Part shown: in pieces, positions 41,260 to 54,344 of the stretch | Layout of the letters: every line of letters starts with the position of its first letter | Numbering within the stretch: position 1 is the first letter of the stretch | Source of the DNA: Oscarella lobularis | Lineage: Eukaryota > Porifera > Homoscleromorpha > Homosclerophorida > Oscarellidae | DNA: 64,000 nt | Reading direction: 5' to 3' | Assembly (NCBI RefSeq): GCF_947507565.1 | Contig: NC_089190.1 | Coordinates: 372,001-436,000, forward strand | Notes under the pieces: model-generated | Told to the model about the DNA's origin: nothing | What the model saw: only the letters and a program-made list of their open reading frames with translations | Database searches by the model: none | Translations under genes and position numbers: made by a program

Positions 41260-44199
41260 ACGACGTCTGCATCTTTCCTCGCGATGAGAAGAACAAACGA
41301 CACACTACTGGATCCTGCATTGCTAAAGAATCACCCACCTTTCACAATTCTACATCTCCTGGGGAGCGGCTTGCCGTCACCTTCAGATAGCTAGCTACCG
41401 GAGACGTTATGCAAACTATTACCTTTAGTTATTGATTTGGACATTCTTCAGTATGCATACTATGCAACATTATCAAACATGCCTGTACAGTGATATGAAA
41501 TCCTCTAAGACTATTCTATCGGCAGTATAGGTGGAAAGCACCTTGTTATTCAGGCACCAAAAGGAGCTGGCTCTCTATATTATAACTACTGTATAAACAT
41601 ACATATAGCATTGTTTTATTTGCCGTCTGCGACGCCAAATATTGTTTTAAACTACTAAATATCGGCAACTGAGGAAGCCATTTGGACAGACGCGTACTCA
41701 AAAATTCCTCTTTCGGAAATGCCTCGAAGAAAATGAGGTAAATATAACTCAGCCGGAACATATTAAAGGTTGCCCTTAACCATTACCTTATTTATGTCTT
41801 GGAGACGCTTCATTTCCCTTAAATGGAATTGCTGCTTAGAAACCCCTTTAATTAGTGCGATATTTTCTTCAAATTTCCTACGAAAATCCAATCTTTTCAC
41901 GACAAAGACGTGTCCATCGAAGGATTGACATTCTGATTGGGTTGTAGACGCTTATCCGAGTCAGCGTAGCGTTTACGGAAGAAATAGAATTCATGCGTAA
42001 CATGTATGTTTATCTCTTTGCAGGTGACGCTACATAAACTTTGATACATGCAAATTAATACTGCAACGATTTGTTTAATTATTGAATAGCAAATTAAATT
42101 AACTTATTCCTTTATACTTTTTCATTTTGTTTGATCGTAGTTTAGCCTTAAATTTAGTGTCGCGAAGGCCAAGGAATGTCCTCCCGCTAACATCATCACC
42201 AACGACTCTCAGTGCATCCCTCACCTGATCCCATGCGCCTCGGATTTTGCTGCGGGTAGTTTCCTTTCCTTCTATTCTTCCACCGCCGATGTCGCCTTCT
42301 TTCCCTCCTTTCGTGCAGCCGCCTTCAGTTTCGCCGCCCCCTTCTTTGCAATATCCGCTGCGATTGGGTAAAATTTCTTCAATTCTTTGATGGCGGTGTG
42401 ACAGACTCAGAATATAACTAAATTTGGGTACACAATGATAGATAAATTTATGTATTACTTTTCCACAACCAAAAAGCTTCGAAGAATAAGGTTACCTCTC
42501 AGTTAACTTTATGATCATGATCTTTGTCTTCAAGGACACACTTTCGGACTATTTGCAGAAGCTCTGCAAAAATGCAATGAATATTTAAAACTAGACAGTG
42601 TAGGCAACGCGACGTGATTTCTGCATCCTCTCTCATAGAGCCACCAGCGCTTCCGTCGATCTCGTCGTAGTGCCGTTCACTGTCACCTGAGGTAGCAGAA
42701 CCAGTAAGCGTCAAATTTTTATTAACATTAAAATTGAAATATTTAAATTAAAAAATGAAAATTAAGAATGGCTGTTTAACGTGATATCGCGCAAGTCGTA
42801 GTTCTTCTAATAAAAAGACAGTAATTAAAAGCATAAGGATAACGTTGCCTCTGACCGTCGGCTCTTTCGCCCGCTGTCATAAGATGGCCTGTACAAAAAA
42901 ATTGAAAATCTTTGAAATTTTTTATCTTGTTTTTCACCACAAACTGATTGTTCCCATTGCACGGCCGGCTCTTGAACAATTTTTTTCTGATAATACTGCA
43001 AACATCAGATGAGTCAAAGAATTATGTCGTCATACACAGAAGCATAGATTACACGAATCGTCGACGCCTCTTATTCTGGATTATCTTCAAATAAATAATC
43101 ACACATTGGTAATTAAAATGAAATGAAAACGTGACGTATCTAGCTCGATAGTTCTTAAATCAAATTTTTCGCAAATTTTTATTAGCGCATTTTCGATTTC
43201 AAATAGTGCTTTCGCATGTTTACGATTCATAAGAAAAAAGCCATTAGTAATTGAATTTATCTTAAAGGTGGATCCTCCAAAAATAAACGACAAAAAGTTA
43301 GTGAGTTCATGGCTAAAAAATCACCCCGAATGAAACATTTCGAGCAACTTTTCGCCTACACCGTTGCTTACGGTGTTGCTTAAGCCATTGCAAAGTCGTT
43401 TCGCAAACGTTTCGCGAAACGTTTCATGATTACGCGGAGTGCGTAACTTCATTAAGTTGTAATGAACTTAAGCATAATCGAATAATATAGGTTACATGTC
43501 CGATAACAATGATTGATATATTGCTTTCTAAAAGGGTGGTTTTTTACGCAATACACGGTTTATAATAATTATTAGAACAAGCATCTAAGTATACAAAGAA
43601 CCAAACTAAAAAGCTTAACAAAAAGATAATATAAAAGTGGCTAATAACTTAAACAATGCAAAATAAAAAAGGTTTTCCGATTCTCCCTGAGCTAGAAAGC
43701 TTTACAAAGGCATAAAAAAAGTTAAAGAGGCATGCAAAATTTGTAAAAGAACAAGTCAACTACATTTAAAAATTACCTGCCATATTACTTAAACCTAAAA
43801 AAGAGAAAAAAGTTAATAATGCGAGAGCTATCATGAAAGAAATTATCTTGCAAACTGAAAGAAAATTCTTAGCATGCAAAATATTCTACAAACGGCATGA
43901 AAAATGTCAAATACAATAAATAATTAATTTACAATTTTACTTAGGCCTGCAAAAGAGAAAGATTTAAGGCAAGGGCTATCAAAATTGCCATGCAATTAGA
44001 AAGCAGATGTTCTTAGCGTGCAAAAGTTCTTAAAACGTAAAAAAATTAACAGCCAACTGCAAAGAAAAATTAACTACAATACTACTCAAGCCTGCAAAAG
44101 AGAAAAAATTAGAAGAATAAAATGTTATCTTTTTACCCTATAAAAATTACCAATATAACAATTCCTACCCGATACGTGAATCAGCTGAATTCCGCTACG
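41260..44199. other. Mostly featureless, AT-rich; one possible minus exon
   Basis: On the minus strand 42400-42110 a frame reads GGCTKGGKEGDIGGGRIEGK, SKIRGAWDQVRDALRVVGDD, VSGRTFLGLRDTKFKAKLRS. It looks like a genuine protein fragment but I do not recognise it. A minus ORF at 42714-42499 could be a neighbouring exon. 43330-43440 has a small hairpin (ACACCG...CGGTGT) and TTTCGCGAAACG inverted bits. 43780-44130 has three degenerate copies of a roughly 150-bp A-rich unit (marker CTGCAAAAGAGAAA). Confidence 0.4.
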
Positions 44200-47100
44200 C
44201 CCTAGCAAAAAGAACACTGGAAATGTTGAGGAATCGTTATTGAAGAATCTTACGCCGTCTCCAAATTCACCGAGAAGCTAAAGGATGAACGTTGCCATGG
44301 TCGTTGTCAGGCCAACGAGAAGGCTGACGGCCATGGTGACGATGTAAGCGGTGCTGCCGTCGCGGAAGATGAATGTCGCCGGATACATAAGCGGAATCAT
44401 GGCCCATCTAAAATGAGAAAATCTCTCATAAATTTAAAAATTAATTATTTTATTTCATTTATCCGTATAGGACGAGAAAGCAAATAACGGCCGCGAAATT
44501 GGTCGAAGTCGTGTAGACTTTCTCCTGAAAGGCGACAAAGATAATTGCCAAACAGATGACCGTCACCATATAATTCAACTCAATAAATAATTAATAAGGG
44601 ACAACATTAGAGATTTCATTTCTACCATGTGCCAGACGAAGTTGGAGACCCAATACATGACCGGATGAACGCCGGAGACGAGCTGAAGATGCTCGGCGCC
44701 GCTCGCTCGTTCGCGTATGAGAATCATGGATGAAGGAGGGCGGAACGAAGGCAAGTGCGAAGATGACGCATATGGCTATAAGAAGATCGACGCCCGATCG
44801 CCTTTAGGACAAAATAATAGTTCAATAAAAAATATAGTGTAAGAGATCGTACAATTGATCTTGAAAGAGTTTGCCCGCCGTTTCGTTGAAGGGATAACTG
44901 TACGTGGAAATACCTAAAATACATAGTCTAAAATGTACTTAAGATTCTTACCGCTTACCGTATTCCCATATGTCCTTGTCATCGTCTATGTCCAAATTTC
45001 CGCGCAGGAGCGCGTTGTTGAGCGCGTTGAGAGATATCGGCGATGAGTGATAGCCCTTGTTGTTGAACCACGCCTTTGCCGCCTTGCGAACGGCGAGCCC
45101 GTTCATGACATCCTGATACGGACCGGCATTCACTCGGGGAAGATGCGGATTGACGTGACCAAAACTAGCTCCAAAATACCAAGAAAAAAATCAATTAAAA
45201 ATGACTGATTATATGATGCACCTTTCGAGTATGTACTGACTTGTCGTGTCGATCAAATAGCGAGACATTCGAGGCTTCGATGTCAAATCCTGTATCACTT
45301 GCTCACCGATCGTCTTCAATTCGGGTGGCTTAGGACTTCCGACGTCGCTTGGACACACAAAATTTCCGCCAGCGTTACAATGGCACGTCGCATTCGATTC
45401 GGCTCCCAACAAAACCGTCCATCCGTCGCCTTTGTACGCCTTGCAGCGATCGTAGTTCATTTTCTCGGCCAGATAGTGAGCCACGATGCCGCACGGCTGC
45501 GCTACGACGTCCGCGTAGCGCGTGGTTTTCGTCGAATTGGGTTCAAAATTTCGAACAGGGAAATGCGTCGTGTCCGGGTAGAGAGCGGCGCTCAGTTCCA
45601 TCGGTTTGATTTTCGACACGTTGGCGAACATTTTGAGAATGAGAGCGACGGTAACGAAGACGGCGGGGAGGAAGAATCGAGCGACGAAGCCTTTGACGTA
45701 GCGTTTCATGTGCTGAAAGTGGCGAACGGTGAGCGCTTTGAATTGCTTGGCGTAGAGACTAGATCTGGTCACCGTGCACAAGCCGGTGTCGCCGTCGCCG
45801 AGATTGAGACCTGGGGAGAGAGGAGAAAATTATATATTCGAATTGAGATACTATTCATGGGGTTTCTTCATTGCATTCTTCTGCTTATGAGTCATTAGGT
45901 TCTCTGGTTTCTTTGAGAGAGTGAGAATCGATTTCGTCGCTTGGTTCAGAGAGAAGTTTCTGTCTTGATTGACGATCACCCCAACGACGTCGTCTCAACC
46001 CTATGATACAGGGAAGGACAAAGTTAAACAACAAGCCTATCGTTTCTATGATCTAAGACTCCTTACGACTGAAGAGCGAGTGTCCAGTCGTCGGATCAGG
46101 CTGTATCTCCTCCTCCGTCTCATTGGTGACCTTGAGAAAAACCTACATAAAAGAAAAGCGTCATGGGTCCAGTGACACTTCTAATTCTCCCTATACTTCT
46201 TCCAGTGGCGATGCCGATATTCCGTAGCTCGCAATGTCCACTTCGTCCATGCGTTGATCGAGCTCTTTCAAAAGCGCCGGCAGTCGTCCGCCTTGCGACG
46301 CCAGCTTCGGAAGAACGTACGACACTTCGGCGCCGACGTCCTCCACCAATTTCGCCTCAGGAACGTGCGAATGAATAATCCGCGTGACGTCGCACTTTTT
46401 CGCCTTCTCCTCGACCGCGTCCCTGCTGTCGGTTAAATTCTCCACAGAAACCGACGTCGTCGATGCCGGTTTGACGGGATGCGACTCGGCGGCGGCGGCG
46501 GGGGCGGCGGCGGAAGCCAGCGACGTGTCCGAACCGTGGCGACGTTTCGTCAGCGCTAGCGTGTATCCGTCGCTGAAATGTCGCTTGAGAAAAAGCGGCG
46601 AGCAGACGCAGCAGAGTTTGCCGTCGCCAAGAACGTCCGCTTCGTCCATATAGTGAGTCGAAAGAACAACGGTACGACCTGAGAATATATAATTACATAC
46701 TTCGTCAACTGTGCCGTCAAGAGTATAAAATTCCGTTAACTGTGCCGTGGGGAGTATAAAACTCCGTCAACTGTGCCTTAGGGAGTATATAAGAGCGTTC
46801 CAACGAACTCTACTTTTTATGCAACGGTGGCGCTCCATGAGCCTGAAGCGCCGCTCGCGCGCAACAAATTGCAGACACTTGCACCCCAAAAATGGGCTTT
46901 TTCGTCTCTACTTCTTATGCACTGGTAGCGTTCCATGCGCCTGATCTGCAAGCGCCACTCGCGCGCAACAAATTGCAGAGACTGGTAGGTCATACTACCA
47001 CCAGACAACAGTCAACTGTGCTGTCGGGAGTATAAAACTCCGTCAACTGTGCCGTAGGGAGTATATAAGGCCGTTCTTACCAACTCTACTTTTTATGCAG

Positions 47101-48249
47101 GAGTGGCGTTCCATGCGCCTGATCCGCAAGCGCCGCTTGTGCGCAACGAATTGCAGACACTTGCACCCCAAAAATGGGCGTTCCCGTCTCTACTTCTTAT
47201 GCACGTGTGGCGTTTCATGCGCCTCATCTGCAAGCGCTGCTCGCGCGCAACGAATTGCAGACACTGGTAGGTCATACAACAACCAGACAACAGTCAACTG
47301 TGCCGTCGGGAGTATAAAATTCCTCAACTGTGCTGTCGGGAGTATAAAACTCCGTCAACTGTGCCGTAGGGAGTATATAAGGCCGTTCTTACCAACTCTA
47401 CTTTTTATGCAGGAGTGGCGTTCCATGCGCCTGATCCGCAAGCGCGTCTCGCGCGCAACGACTTGCAGACACTTGCACCCAAAAATGGGCGTTCCCGTCT
47501 CTACTTCTTATGCACGAACAACGTTCCATGCGCCTGATCTGCAAGCGCCACTCGCGCAACGAGTTGCAGATTAATACAACAGTCAAACGTGCCGTCGGGA
47601 GTACATACTCTGTCACGTAGGATGCATATGCTCCGTCAACTGTGCCGTAGGGAGTTCGCTAACTACATGCGCCCTAGGAAGTATCACTCCGTCAACTGTG
47701 TCGCCTGGAGTATGCGTTAGGGGGAGATGCGTTGAGGTGCTCTTACCTTCTCTGTGCTTTACTACGAGGTCCCAAATTCCTCTTCTCGCGTAGGGATCGA
47801 CTCCCGCCGTCGGTTCGTCAAGTACGAGGACTTTTGAGCCGCCGATGTAGGCCATGGCGACGGATAGCTTGCGTTTCATTCCGCCGGAGAGTTCGGAGAC
47901 TTTCGCCTTCTTTTTATCCGTTAAACCCAAATCTTCAACCCACCTGAGAAAGAGATTAAATAGTTTCTCTTATAAAAAGGGTTGGTATGGGTCGAAATTT
48001 TCTACCTACAGTATTAACTTCCATGCGCACTTCTTTCTTGTTTTTCATTCCTTTCAATTGAGAAAATAACTCCAAATGTTCGGATGCGGTGAGTCTGAGG
48101 TATACATATGATAGAAACGCCTTCTTAGTATTATTCAATCTCTTACTTCTCGAATAAAACATTGTGCTGCGGGCAAAGTCCGAAAACCTTTCGAACGCCG
48201 TCGATCTCCGTTTTCACGCCCAGGTCACGTGCTGTCATATGCGTCCAGC
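44200..48249 (-). pseudogene. ABCA-subfamily ABC transporter, middle part only
   Basis: Minus-strand exons include 48147-48249 (LGVKTEIDGVRKVFGLCPQH, NVLFE), about 48010-48094 (KLTASEHLELFSQLKGMK), 47747-47943 (signature [18 protein letters not shown], Walker [19 protein letters not shown]), 46197-46678 (RTVVLSTHYMDEADVLGD, linker), about 46060-46142 (VFLKVTNETEEEIQPDP), 45222-45810 (transmembrane start, GFVARFFLPAVFVTVALIL, Cys-containing large outer loop), 44959-45168 (AWFNNKGYHSSPISLNALNN), about 44855-44919, about 44640-44810, and two more membrane exons to about 44280. The Walker A exon and first membrane domain are missing upstream, and NBD2 downstream. A one-base frameshift near 44727 and TAG near 44282 break the frame. 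ABCA proteins move lipids across membranes. Confidence 0.85.
46690..47740. repeat. Large tandem repeats in an ABCA intron
   Basis: About three copies of a 270-300 bp unit (starting near 46700, 47020 and 47320). Each contains AACTGTGCCGTAGGGAGTAT boxes and the pair GCATGCGCCTGATCTGCAAGC-type / GCACCCCAAAAATGGGC. They inflate this intron to 1.07 kb, against about 50-70 bp for the other introns of the gene. Confidence 0.8.
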
Positions 48250-48404
48250 CTGTTGGTAGGGATACGCGCGCGCGCGTTAGACCGGACAACAGGCTGGACC
48301 CTCGAGCCTAGCTAAAGGTGGGAGTCTGACTGTAGACAAAAGGCAAAGCTAACGTTATTGCCTTAATAGGCTCAAACATAACAAATCTAAATCCGCGATA
48401 TTAA

Positions 48405-48686
48405 GTGATCAACGTCCCAAAAAAGACGAGAATCGTCGTGACTAACACAAGTTGGCAGGAAATCGCGGACGAGACGAGCTATCGTAAGAAATCGCCACGA
48501 AAAATTAGACGCGAACGTCTCATTTTTTTCGCAGGCGATCTAGTTAAACCGAACGTGACCCTCTACGTCCTTAATGCGACGGATCAGGTCCTCGTCGCGC
48601 CGACTGATGAACAAATCGAGTACACGCTCGTCAAAAGCGGAATTTACGAATATCACGCGAGCAAAGGACACAAGCCTTTACGTTAG
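48405..48686 (+). CDS. Unidentified ORF, 93 codons
   Basis: ATG 48405 starts MINVPKKTRIVVTNTSWQEI and runs GC-rich and open to TAG 48684-48686 (NVTLYVLNATDQVLVAPTDE). No domain recognised. A further plus-strand open stretch (GDAPFVYVLHNGQGMTLSKK, about 48880-48990) follows a possible acceptor (TTTTAAG) and could be a later exon. Confidence 0.35.
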   Translation: MINVPKKTRIVVTNTSWQEIADETSYRKKSPRKIRRERLIFFAGDLVKPNVTLYVLNATDQVLVAPTDEQIEYTLVKSGIYEYHASKGHKPLR

Positions 48687-49028
48687 TTTCTCTCCTTTTA
48701 CGTGACGTCACTGGGGGATCGCGCGCTTTTTTAGCCCATGCATTTGCTAAGCTTATTGATAACTCGTTCTCCGCAACGGCGAGCAATAAAGGATTGAGAA
48801 ATATTGAATTGCTTTTGGTGAAGATTTCGCAGGAATTTCAACTTTGGGACTAATATTTTTTTGGTTTTAAGCATTTTGGTGATGCTCCGTTTGTTTACGT
48901 CCTACACAACGGTCAAGGGATGACATTGTCGAAGAAACATAAATTGGATCTTACCCTCAGCAATTTCTCCGTGATGCGGAGGTGGTAGTGATGGTATCTC
49001 AGAAGACGCCCCGTACGAAAAAAGTCAT

Positions 49029-49250
49029 GAGAACTCATGGGATCTCGTGAGAAATCATGAGATCTCATGAAATGAGGGCAAATTTCATGAGACGCAGGCC
49101 AATCTCATGAGATTTTTTAAAACCTCACGAGAGCGTCGACGGTCTCATGAAAGGAACTTTGACCTCATGAGATGTTCGCGTTGCTCTCATGAGATAGTCT
49201 GTCTCATGCCAATCTCATGAGCCCCTCGTGAAATGTCATGAGATTCACTT
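49029..49250. repeat. Subterminal CTCATGAGA array, left end
   Basis: About fourteen TCATGAGA or close variants spaced 8-25 bp, in both orientations because the motif is palindromic. Likely transposase or accessory-protein binding sites (inference). Confidence 0.8.
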
Positions 49251-49315
49251 ACTGCATATTTATGCTTTACTATTTAGGCTCAAATTCAAATCAAAGATAC
49301 ATTGCATATATTTTT

Positions 49316-52300
49316 CTAGTCTCTTTCGAAGCAATTAGGAACTACGATGGTTTGCACTTTACCGTCGGTTTCGATGCAAACTACTCGTTTTTCTATGTCT
49401 GTCATTCGGCACATGATATAGCTTTCTTTCCCTCTGAAGGATCTGAACAACCCATTTAGGGTATTCACATGGCCCACAACTTCTTCAGGAGCATCTGCAC
49501 TAGTAAACAAAGGCTCTGCTGCTTTCATCGGACTAAACAGAACACAGTTGAAAACATGATTGTCATGACGCCTTCGAATTGAAAGCAGAAGATGAATGAT
49601 CCCAATTTTCACTTTGCCGTCAGCTCGAATTTGCACTACGCAGTTGTTCCTTCTTGACGACGAAGCGTATGCTTTGCTGTGGATAACGCCTAATTCTCCC
49701 ATGAAGACTCTCGGGAATACTTGAACGCTGAATTCGTTTCCGCTGATATCTTCTCCTATAGAGTCCTTTATAGCATCATATGCTTCCTGCGTGATGGTAC
49801 TGCGATCCTTTCGTTTTCCTAATCCATAAATATCATCTTCTAGTTTCTCGCGTTTGCAACGCTGTGTACTAATAGAAAATTAGGCTTAAACTATTTACAG
49901 CTACCGATCGAATTAGAAGTTTATACCTAAAACTTCCAGAAAATAAATAACCCTTCTTCTCTTCGTCAGAATCTGACTGCACGATCCATGCTGCAGCAAT
50001 CTGCAAGCAGTAAAACACCACGCAGATTGTTTTAAATGGATTTACTTGTTTTTCTATATCATGGGTTCCATGAATTTGCCTTCTCAGATAGCCATTGATT
50101 GATTCGTATTCAAACAGAGAGTGGGTCCATAATGGACCATGACGCCTCACGTCGTCAGAAAGATGGCAAAGTAAATGGACGTTAATCGTGCAGTGTTCAC
50201 GACCTACAGGTAATTATTGTATTCAAAACTAACAAAATGCAATAGAGCGTACCATATAATTTGCCGTAGAGAAAGCAAAACGACTCGATCATTTTCTTTG
50301 CTTCTCTCTCCTGAACTTTTGAGATGCTCTCTTGCAAATATATCAGAATTCCTCCAGCTAGCAGACTGTAATGCCACCAGAGGTGATCAGGTAAAATGCC
50401 TTGCAAAACTGGAAGAGAGTAGTAGAGAAGCCACGAGCGATATTCTGATGCTAAAGTTAAATATAGTAGATACATTAATACAGGTCAATGAACAACATAA
50501 GAACTACCTTTCCAATAGCATCTTTTGGCTATACTATTTGGCAAACGGGTGACAATTTCCGGAGGTTTAATTTCCTTGAGCCGTTGATCAACGACGTCAG
50601 TGAATTTACTTATGCAGTACAATTCAGCAGAAAAGTCGAACCAGAGACTGAGTAATTTTTTGACTACACCCTCAAGAAGACAATGCATGTAGTCTATTGC
50701 CACGCTTTGAACCAAATCAAAGCTGTCTAGAGCTGCCAAAGCTGATGCTCCTTTGACGCCATAAGCAATTTTCTTCAAAAAATTATTACGTCATAGAATG
50801 TATATATGTAACGTAATACATACGTGTTCGTAGAGAGCAATCCTTGCATTCTGCAAAATGCTCTTATGCGTTCTCTCCTCATATTCGGCGGCGTGCTCAT
50901 AAATCCTTGTATGGCCTCTTCCTTTCTCAACGACAGCACCCTTTTGCATACAGTAAGTGCAGCCGTATTTTCCGTTGAACTGAGCATGGGACAGCACTGC
51001 TGCTTTAGCCGGGAGGTCAGCCACAAATACTGACACAAACGCCTTGCATAGAAGCGTTTTTTTCTTCAGAACAATGCGAAATCCTGAATAAAAGAAAGGT
51101 CGTCGTGCGTTGTCTCATTCAAGTTCATAAAACGACAAACCGTCTACTGCAAGTTCATTAAGCTCTTTTGCACAAGGTTTTAGAAACCAAAGCATGGGTG
51201 GCTTACGCTTTCCAACCCACAGTCCCGCAAGAATTTTGTACTTGCTGTAAAACCTAAGAATAACTGCAACTCTAATGTCGAATATCTCTAAGTACCTAAT
51301 TGAAGGTGGAAGTTCATTTATTCTTAGCCAGACTGGCCACATCGACTTAGTTGAAGATTTGAAAACTTGAACTCCGTCAGTAGAGATAGATAAAGAAAAA
51401 TAAATGTCGGCTTCTCTGAGCTTGAAATGAGCCATTTTCTCTTGATAGAGTGTGCCATCAAATACGTCGTCGATAGTGGATGATGGCCCAAACTGAGGCA
51501 CAACAATTTTGCCAAGGAAATCTTCATCTCCTTAAATAGAGAATACATTTTGATTAAGTAATTATACTGGGTACATTCATACTCTTGAAAAACTGTGCAA
51601 TTTGATTTTTAATTGAAAGCTGCACAAAAGCCGCTAAATCTGCTTTCGTGCATGAAGGATTAGGGCAACTGGTTCCATCGACATTTTGATTACAGGAAAG
51701 GCACAGAGTATGTTCGACGATGCTGCGTATGCTGCTTAAATGCATCTTCTTAAGCATGTAAACTGACGAAAGGTGCCGTGGAATTTTTGCATCTTTTGGA
51801 AAGTGCCGTTTCAATAACTCAAGGACGTCCGAGAGTGCGGATTTTGTAAGACTGTGACGAGAAGCTAATTTTATTAATAATTTGGTGCTTTCTTCTTCAG
51901 ATATATTTGCTGAAGCATAGATGAGATCACTAGATGTAGTAGTGCAGGTGTCTTGTTTAATATTAATAATAATTTTACTCTATTGACATTCTGTGCACAT
52001 GCAGTGTTACGTTGGTTTCACTTGAGTCGCTCTCCTCTTCTTCACAACTGGAAATGATGACATCGCTTTCAGATTCTTCCAACTCGAATGAGTCACTTGA
52101 AATGTTCTCCTCTTCGTCAGAAGCGCTCTCACTATAAAGTTCTCATGCAGTAAGCAAAATTATCAAATAATTATAATTTAAATCACACCGAGTCGTTTCT
52201 GTATAATCTTCAAGAGCCAAGCTTTCGAGTTCTCCTTCGAGACATCCATCTCCATCTTAAATATTGGGCACTTGAAAAAAACCTGCACACTTAATTTCAA

Positions 52301-52459
52301 TAAGTATAATTCACCTTCGGCTTCTTCATTGCAAAACGCCGGCGGTTGGTATTCCTGGCCGGCCAATCGTCTTCTCCATCTGCTTACAGTCTGTTTGGGT
52401 ATTTTCAGAGAGGAATCGTCGCGCCAGAGACGATATTTTTTTGGTCTTCTTCGTCCAGT
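49316..52459 (-). CDS. Tnp2/Transposase_21-like transposase (CACTA-like), multi-exon
   Basis: ATG 52459 (MSTGRRRPKKYRLWRDDSSL) starts an N-terminal exon; an acidic stretch follows (about 52140-52040, SESASDEEENISSDSFELEE), then a Cys cluster (HTLCLSCNQNVDGTSC, about 51700), then the core: LSISTDGVQVFKSSTKSMWP, VWLRINELPPSIRY, ILAGLWVGKRKPPMLWFLKP (51400-51180), VADLPAKAAVLSHAQFNGKY, GCTYCMQKG (51020-50930), AYGVKGASALAALDSFDLVQ, AIDYMHCLLEGVVKK (50770-50660), IKPPEIVTRLPNSIAKR, LLYYSLPVLQGILPDHLWWH, then MRRHGPLWTHSLFEYESING, HGTHDIEKQ (50150-50040) and a C-terminal region to about 49316. The order is that of Tnp2-type transposases. Exon joins not all verified, and I see no obvious stop inside the conserved blocks. 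Confidence 0.75.
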
Positions 52460-52683
52460 GCTCATATTTCCGCCCAAACTCCTCTAAACGGTGTGAATAT
52501 CGACTTTATGCGTTTCTGCATACAAAAGACGAACCAATGTCCAATTTTAGAAGCGCGAGAAGGAGTAAACGGCCCAAAACTACAACAGTTATACGGGAAA
52601 CAAGAATAATAGAATGACTCTGATTTGCTGTTGTCATTGTGACGTAACAAAGCAGGCGCGCGCGCTCAGTTCTCAGCTGCACT

Positions 52684-54209
52684 ATGGCGAAACCGCCCCA
52701 AAGCGATATCTCTCCTATTCGAACGTTTGCTGGTCGTACAGTGAAAAGGCCCAAGGCGTTTCAAAGCGAAGATCAGTCCGGCTCATCCGAAGATGAAAGT
52801 GCGCTCTCTCTGACTCAGTGGAGGAAGTTTCATTCCGGCTGTGAGAGAGAAAATGGCCTACCGCGCCCTTTCTTCGCTAAACGACTGCTCATGGCATTGT
52901 CTAGGGGTGTTTTCGATCAAGTAAGAGGAGGATGGAGTACGGGAGCGAAAGAAAATTTCGAAAATGGCGCCGATTGACGAATCATTAAGCGTACTTCGCG
53001 TCGGATCACGAGTCTCAGCATGCTACGGAAAACTCGGCTTTTATACAGCCGTTGTGGAAAAAATAAGCATTCCTTCAGGAAATGGCGAGGTTAGCTTAAC
53101 ATATGTATATGAAATGACTTTTCTTATATTCATCCGTATTACAATTTTTTTGGTCGTAGACAAAAAGCGAGCAGCAGAACAGTTCCGCAGCAGACCAAGA
53201 ACAAGCGTCATTGATTGAGCAAGCAGAGAAATCGGTGGTCCAAGAATGCCAATGTCAGAAAATATTGCCAATGCTTGAGAGGCTAGGAAGCAAAATTATT
53301 AGTGCAATTAATAAAGTAGTAGAATGACTGGCTGAACGGAAACCAAGCCATTAATTGTTTTTGTCAATATAGGCTGACAAAGAAAGAAAAAAAGTTGAAA
53401 GAATTGCTGAAAAAGAAGATATTACATTGGTAAATGTAACTGTGATTTCTGTTGCTGAATGTGGCAGTACGAATTGCTAGGAAAAAATAGCAAAAATAAA
53501 CGAAGATATTGAAGTCATTGGACAAGAAAAGGTACCTGTATGGCATTATATAGGTTCTAGTTAGAATGCTAGTCATGTTATTCACTTAACTTCTTGTTTA
53601 TTTTTTATGATTTTCTAATTAGTTCCCTTTTCTGCTTATTTAGATTTGCAAGAAGGACATGAGAGTAATGATAAAGAAAGAAGAAGGTACTCCAGCGCCG
53701 CTCCTGCTTGGAAAATGTCAAAAAGAACAGATAGATCAAAGAAGAAATTTCCATGAATTTGCGTCCAATCCACAGGTAGGCTTTTCTCGATTTTTGTACA
53801 GACTTTTTATCATCATCTTTATTAGTACGTCGTGGCTGGGCCGGTTAAAATTCTGACGAGCAGGTATCAGCTAGCAAAAGACGCTGGAACACCGCAGAAA
53901 ATGGCCCAGAAATTACTCCGAGAAGTGTACACGCAGGACGAACTGGAATCATGCGGACTTCTGCCTACCAAGAACAAACGAGTTCAGAAAGAAATAGCAA
54001 ACGAGGAGAAGTACGCGGCTCTTATGAGTAAGAGTACTCTAATAATTGTATCTGTGGCATGTAGTATCGTATTTCCGTTGATAGGATTAGTAGAAGACGC
54101 CTACCCTGGAAAGCCTTGGATTGACATAGAGATGAAAAGATGTCTAAACAGGATCTTTCTTGACAGTGCGGCGAAGAGAAGAAAGCTGTCGAAGGAAAAG
54201 GAAGACTGA
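52684..54209 (+). CDS. Transposon accessory protein: Tudor-like, coiled coil, BEN-like
   Basis: Exon 52684-52920 ends at GTAAGA (acidic start SEDQSGSSEDESALS). A second ATG (52964) opens SVLRVGSRVSACYGKLGFYT, resembling a Tudor/SH3 strand pattern, spliced at about 53089 to TKSEQQNSSAADQEQASLIE and a helical stretch CQCQKILPMLERLGSKIISA. More small exons follow, then 53831-54029 (MAQKLLREVYTQDELESCGL, a BEN-like core) and 54082-54209 (LVEDAYPGKPWIDIEMKRCL) to TGA 54207. AATAAA occurs at 54314. BEN domains bind DNA or chromatin proteins. It could be one or two genes. Divergent from the transposase with about 225 bp between starts. Confidence 0.6.
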
Positions 54210-54344
54210 AGTGACTTCAAAGGATGAATAGTACAGCATCATGTTGTCACAGTTATAGTCAATTTTGTCTGTTGTTCTGTTTGTTTGCGTCAAATAGATG
54301 TTATAGTCTGACTTAATAAACAAAAGTGAGTAGAAGCTCGCGAT

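Noticed and set aside
45299-45898. 199-codon plus ORF
   Set aside because: Opposite the largest ABCA exon, which has clear family similarity on the minus strand.
46690-47740. CRISPR-like array
   Set aside because: The repeats are 270-300 bp tandem units in an intron of a eukaryotic gene, with no short-repeat/spacer pattern.
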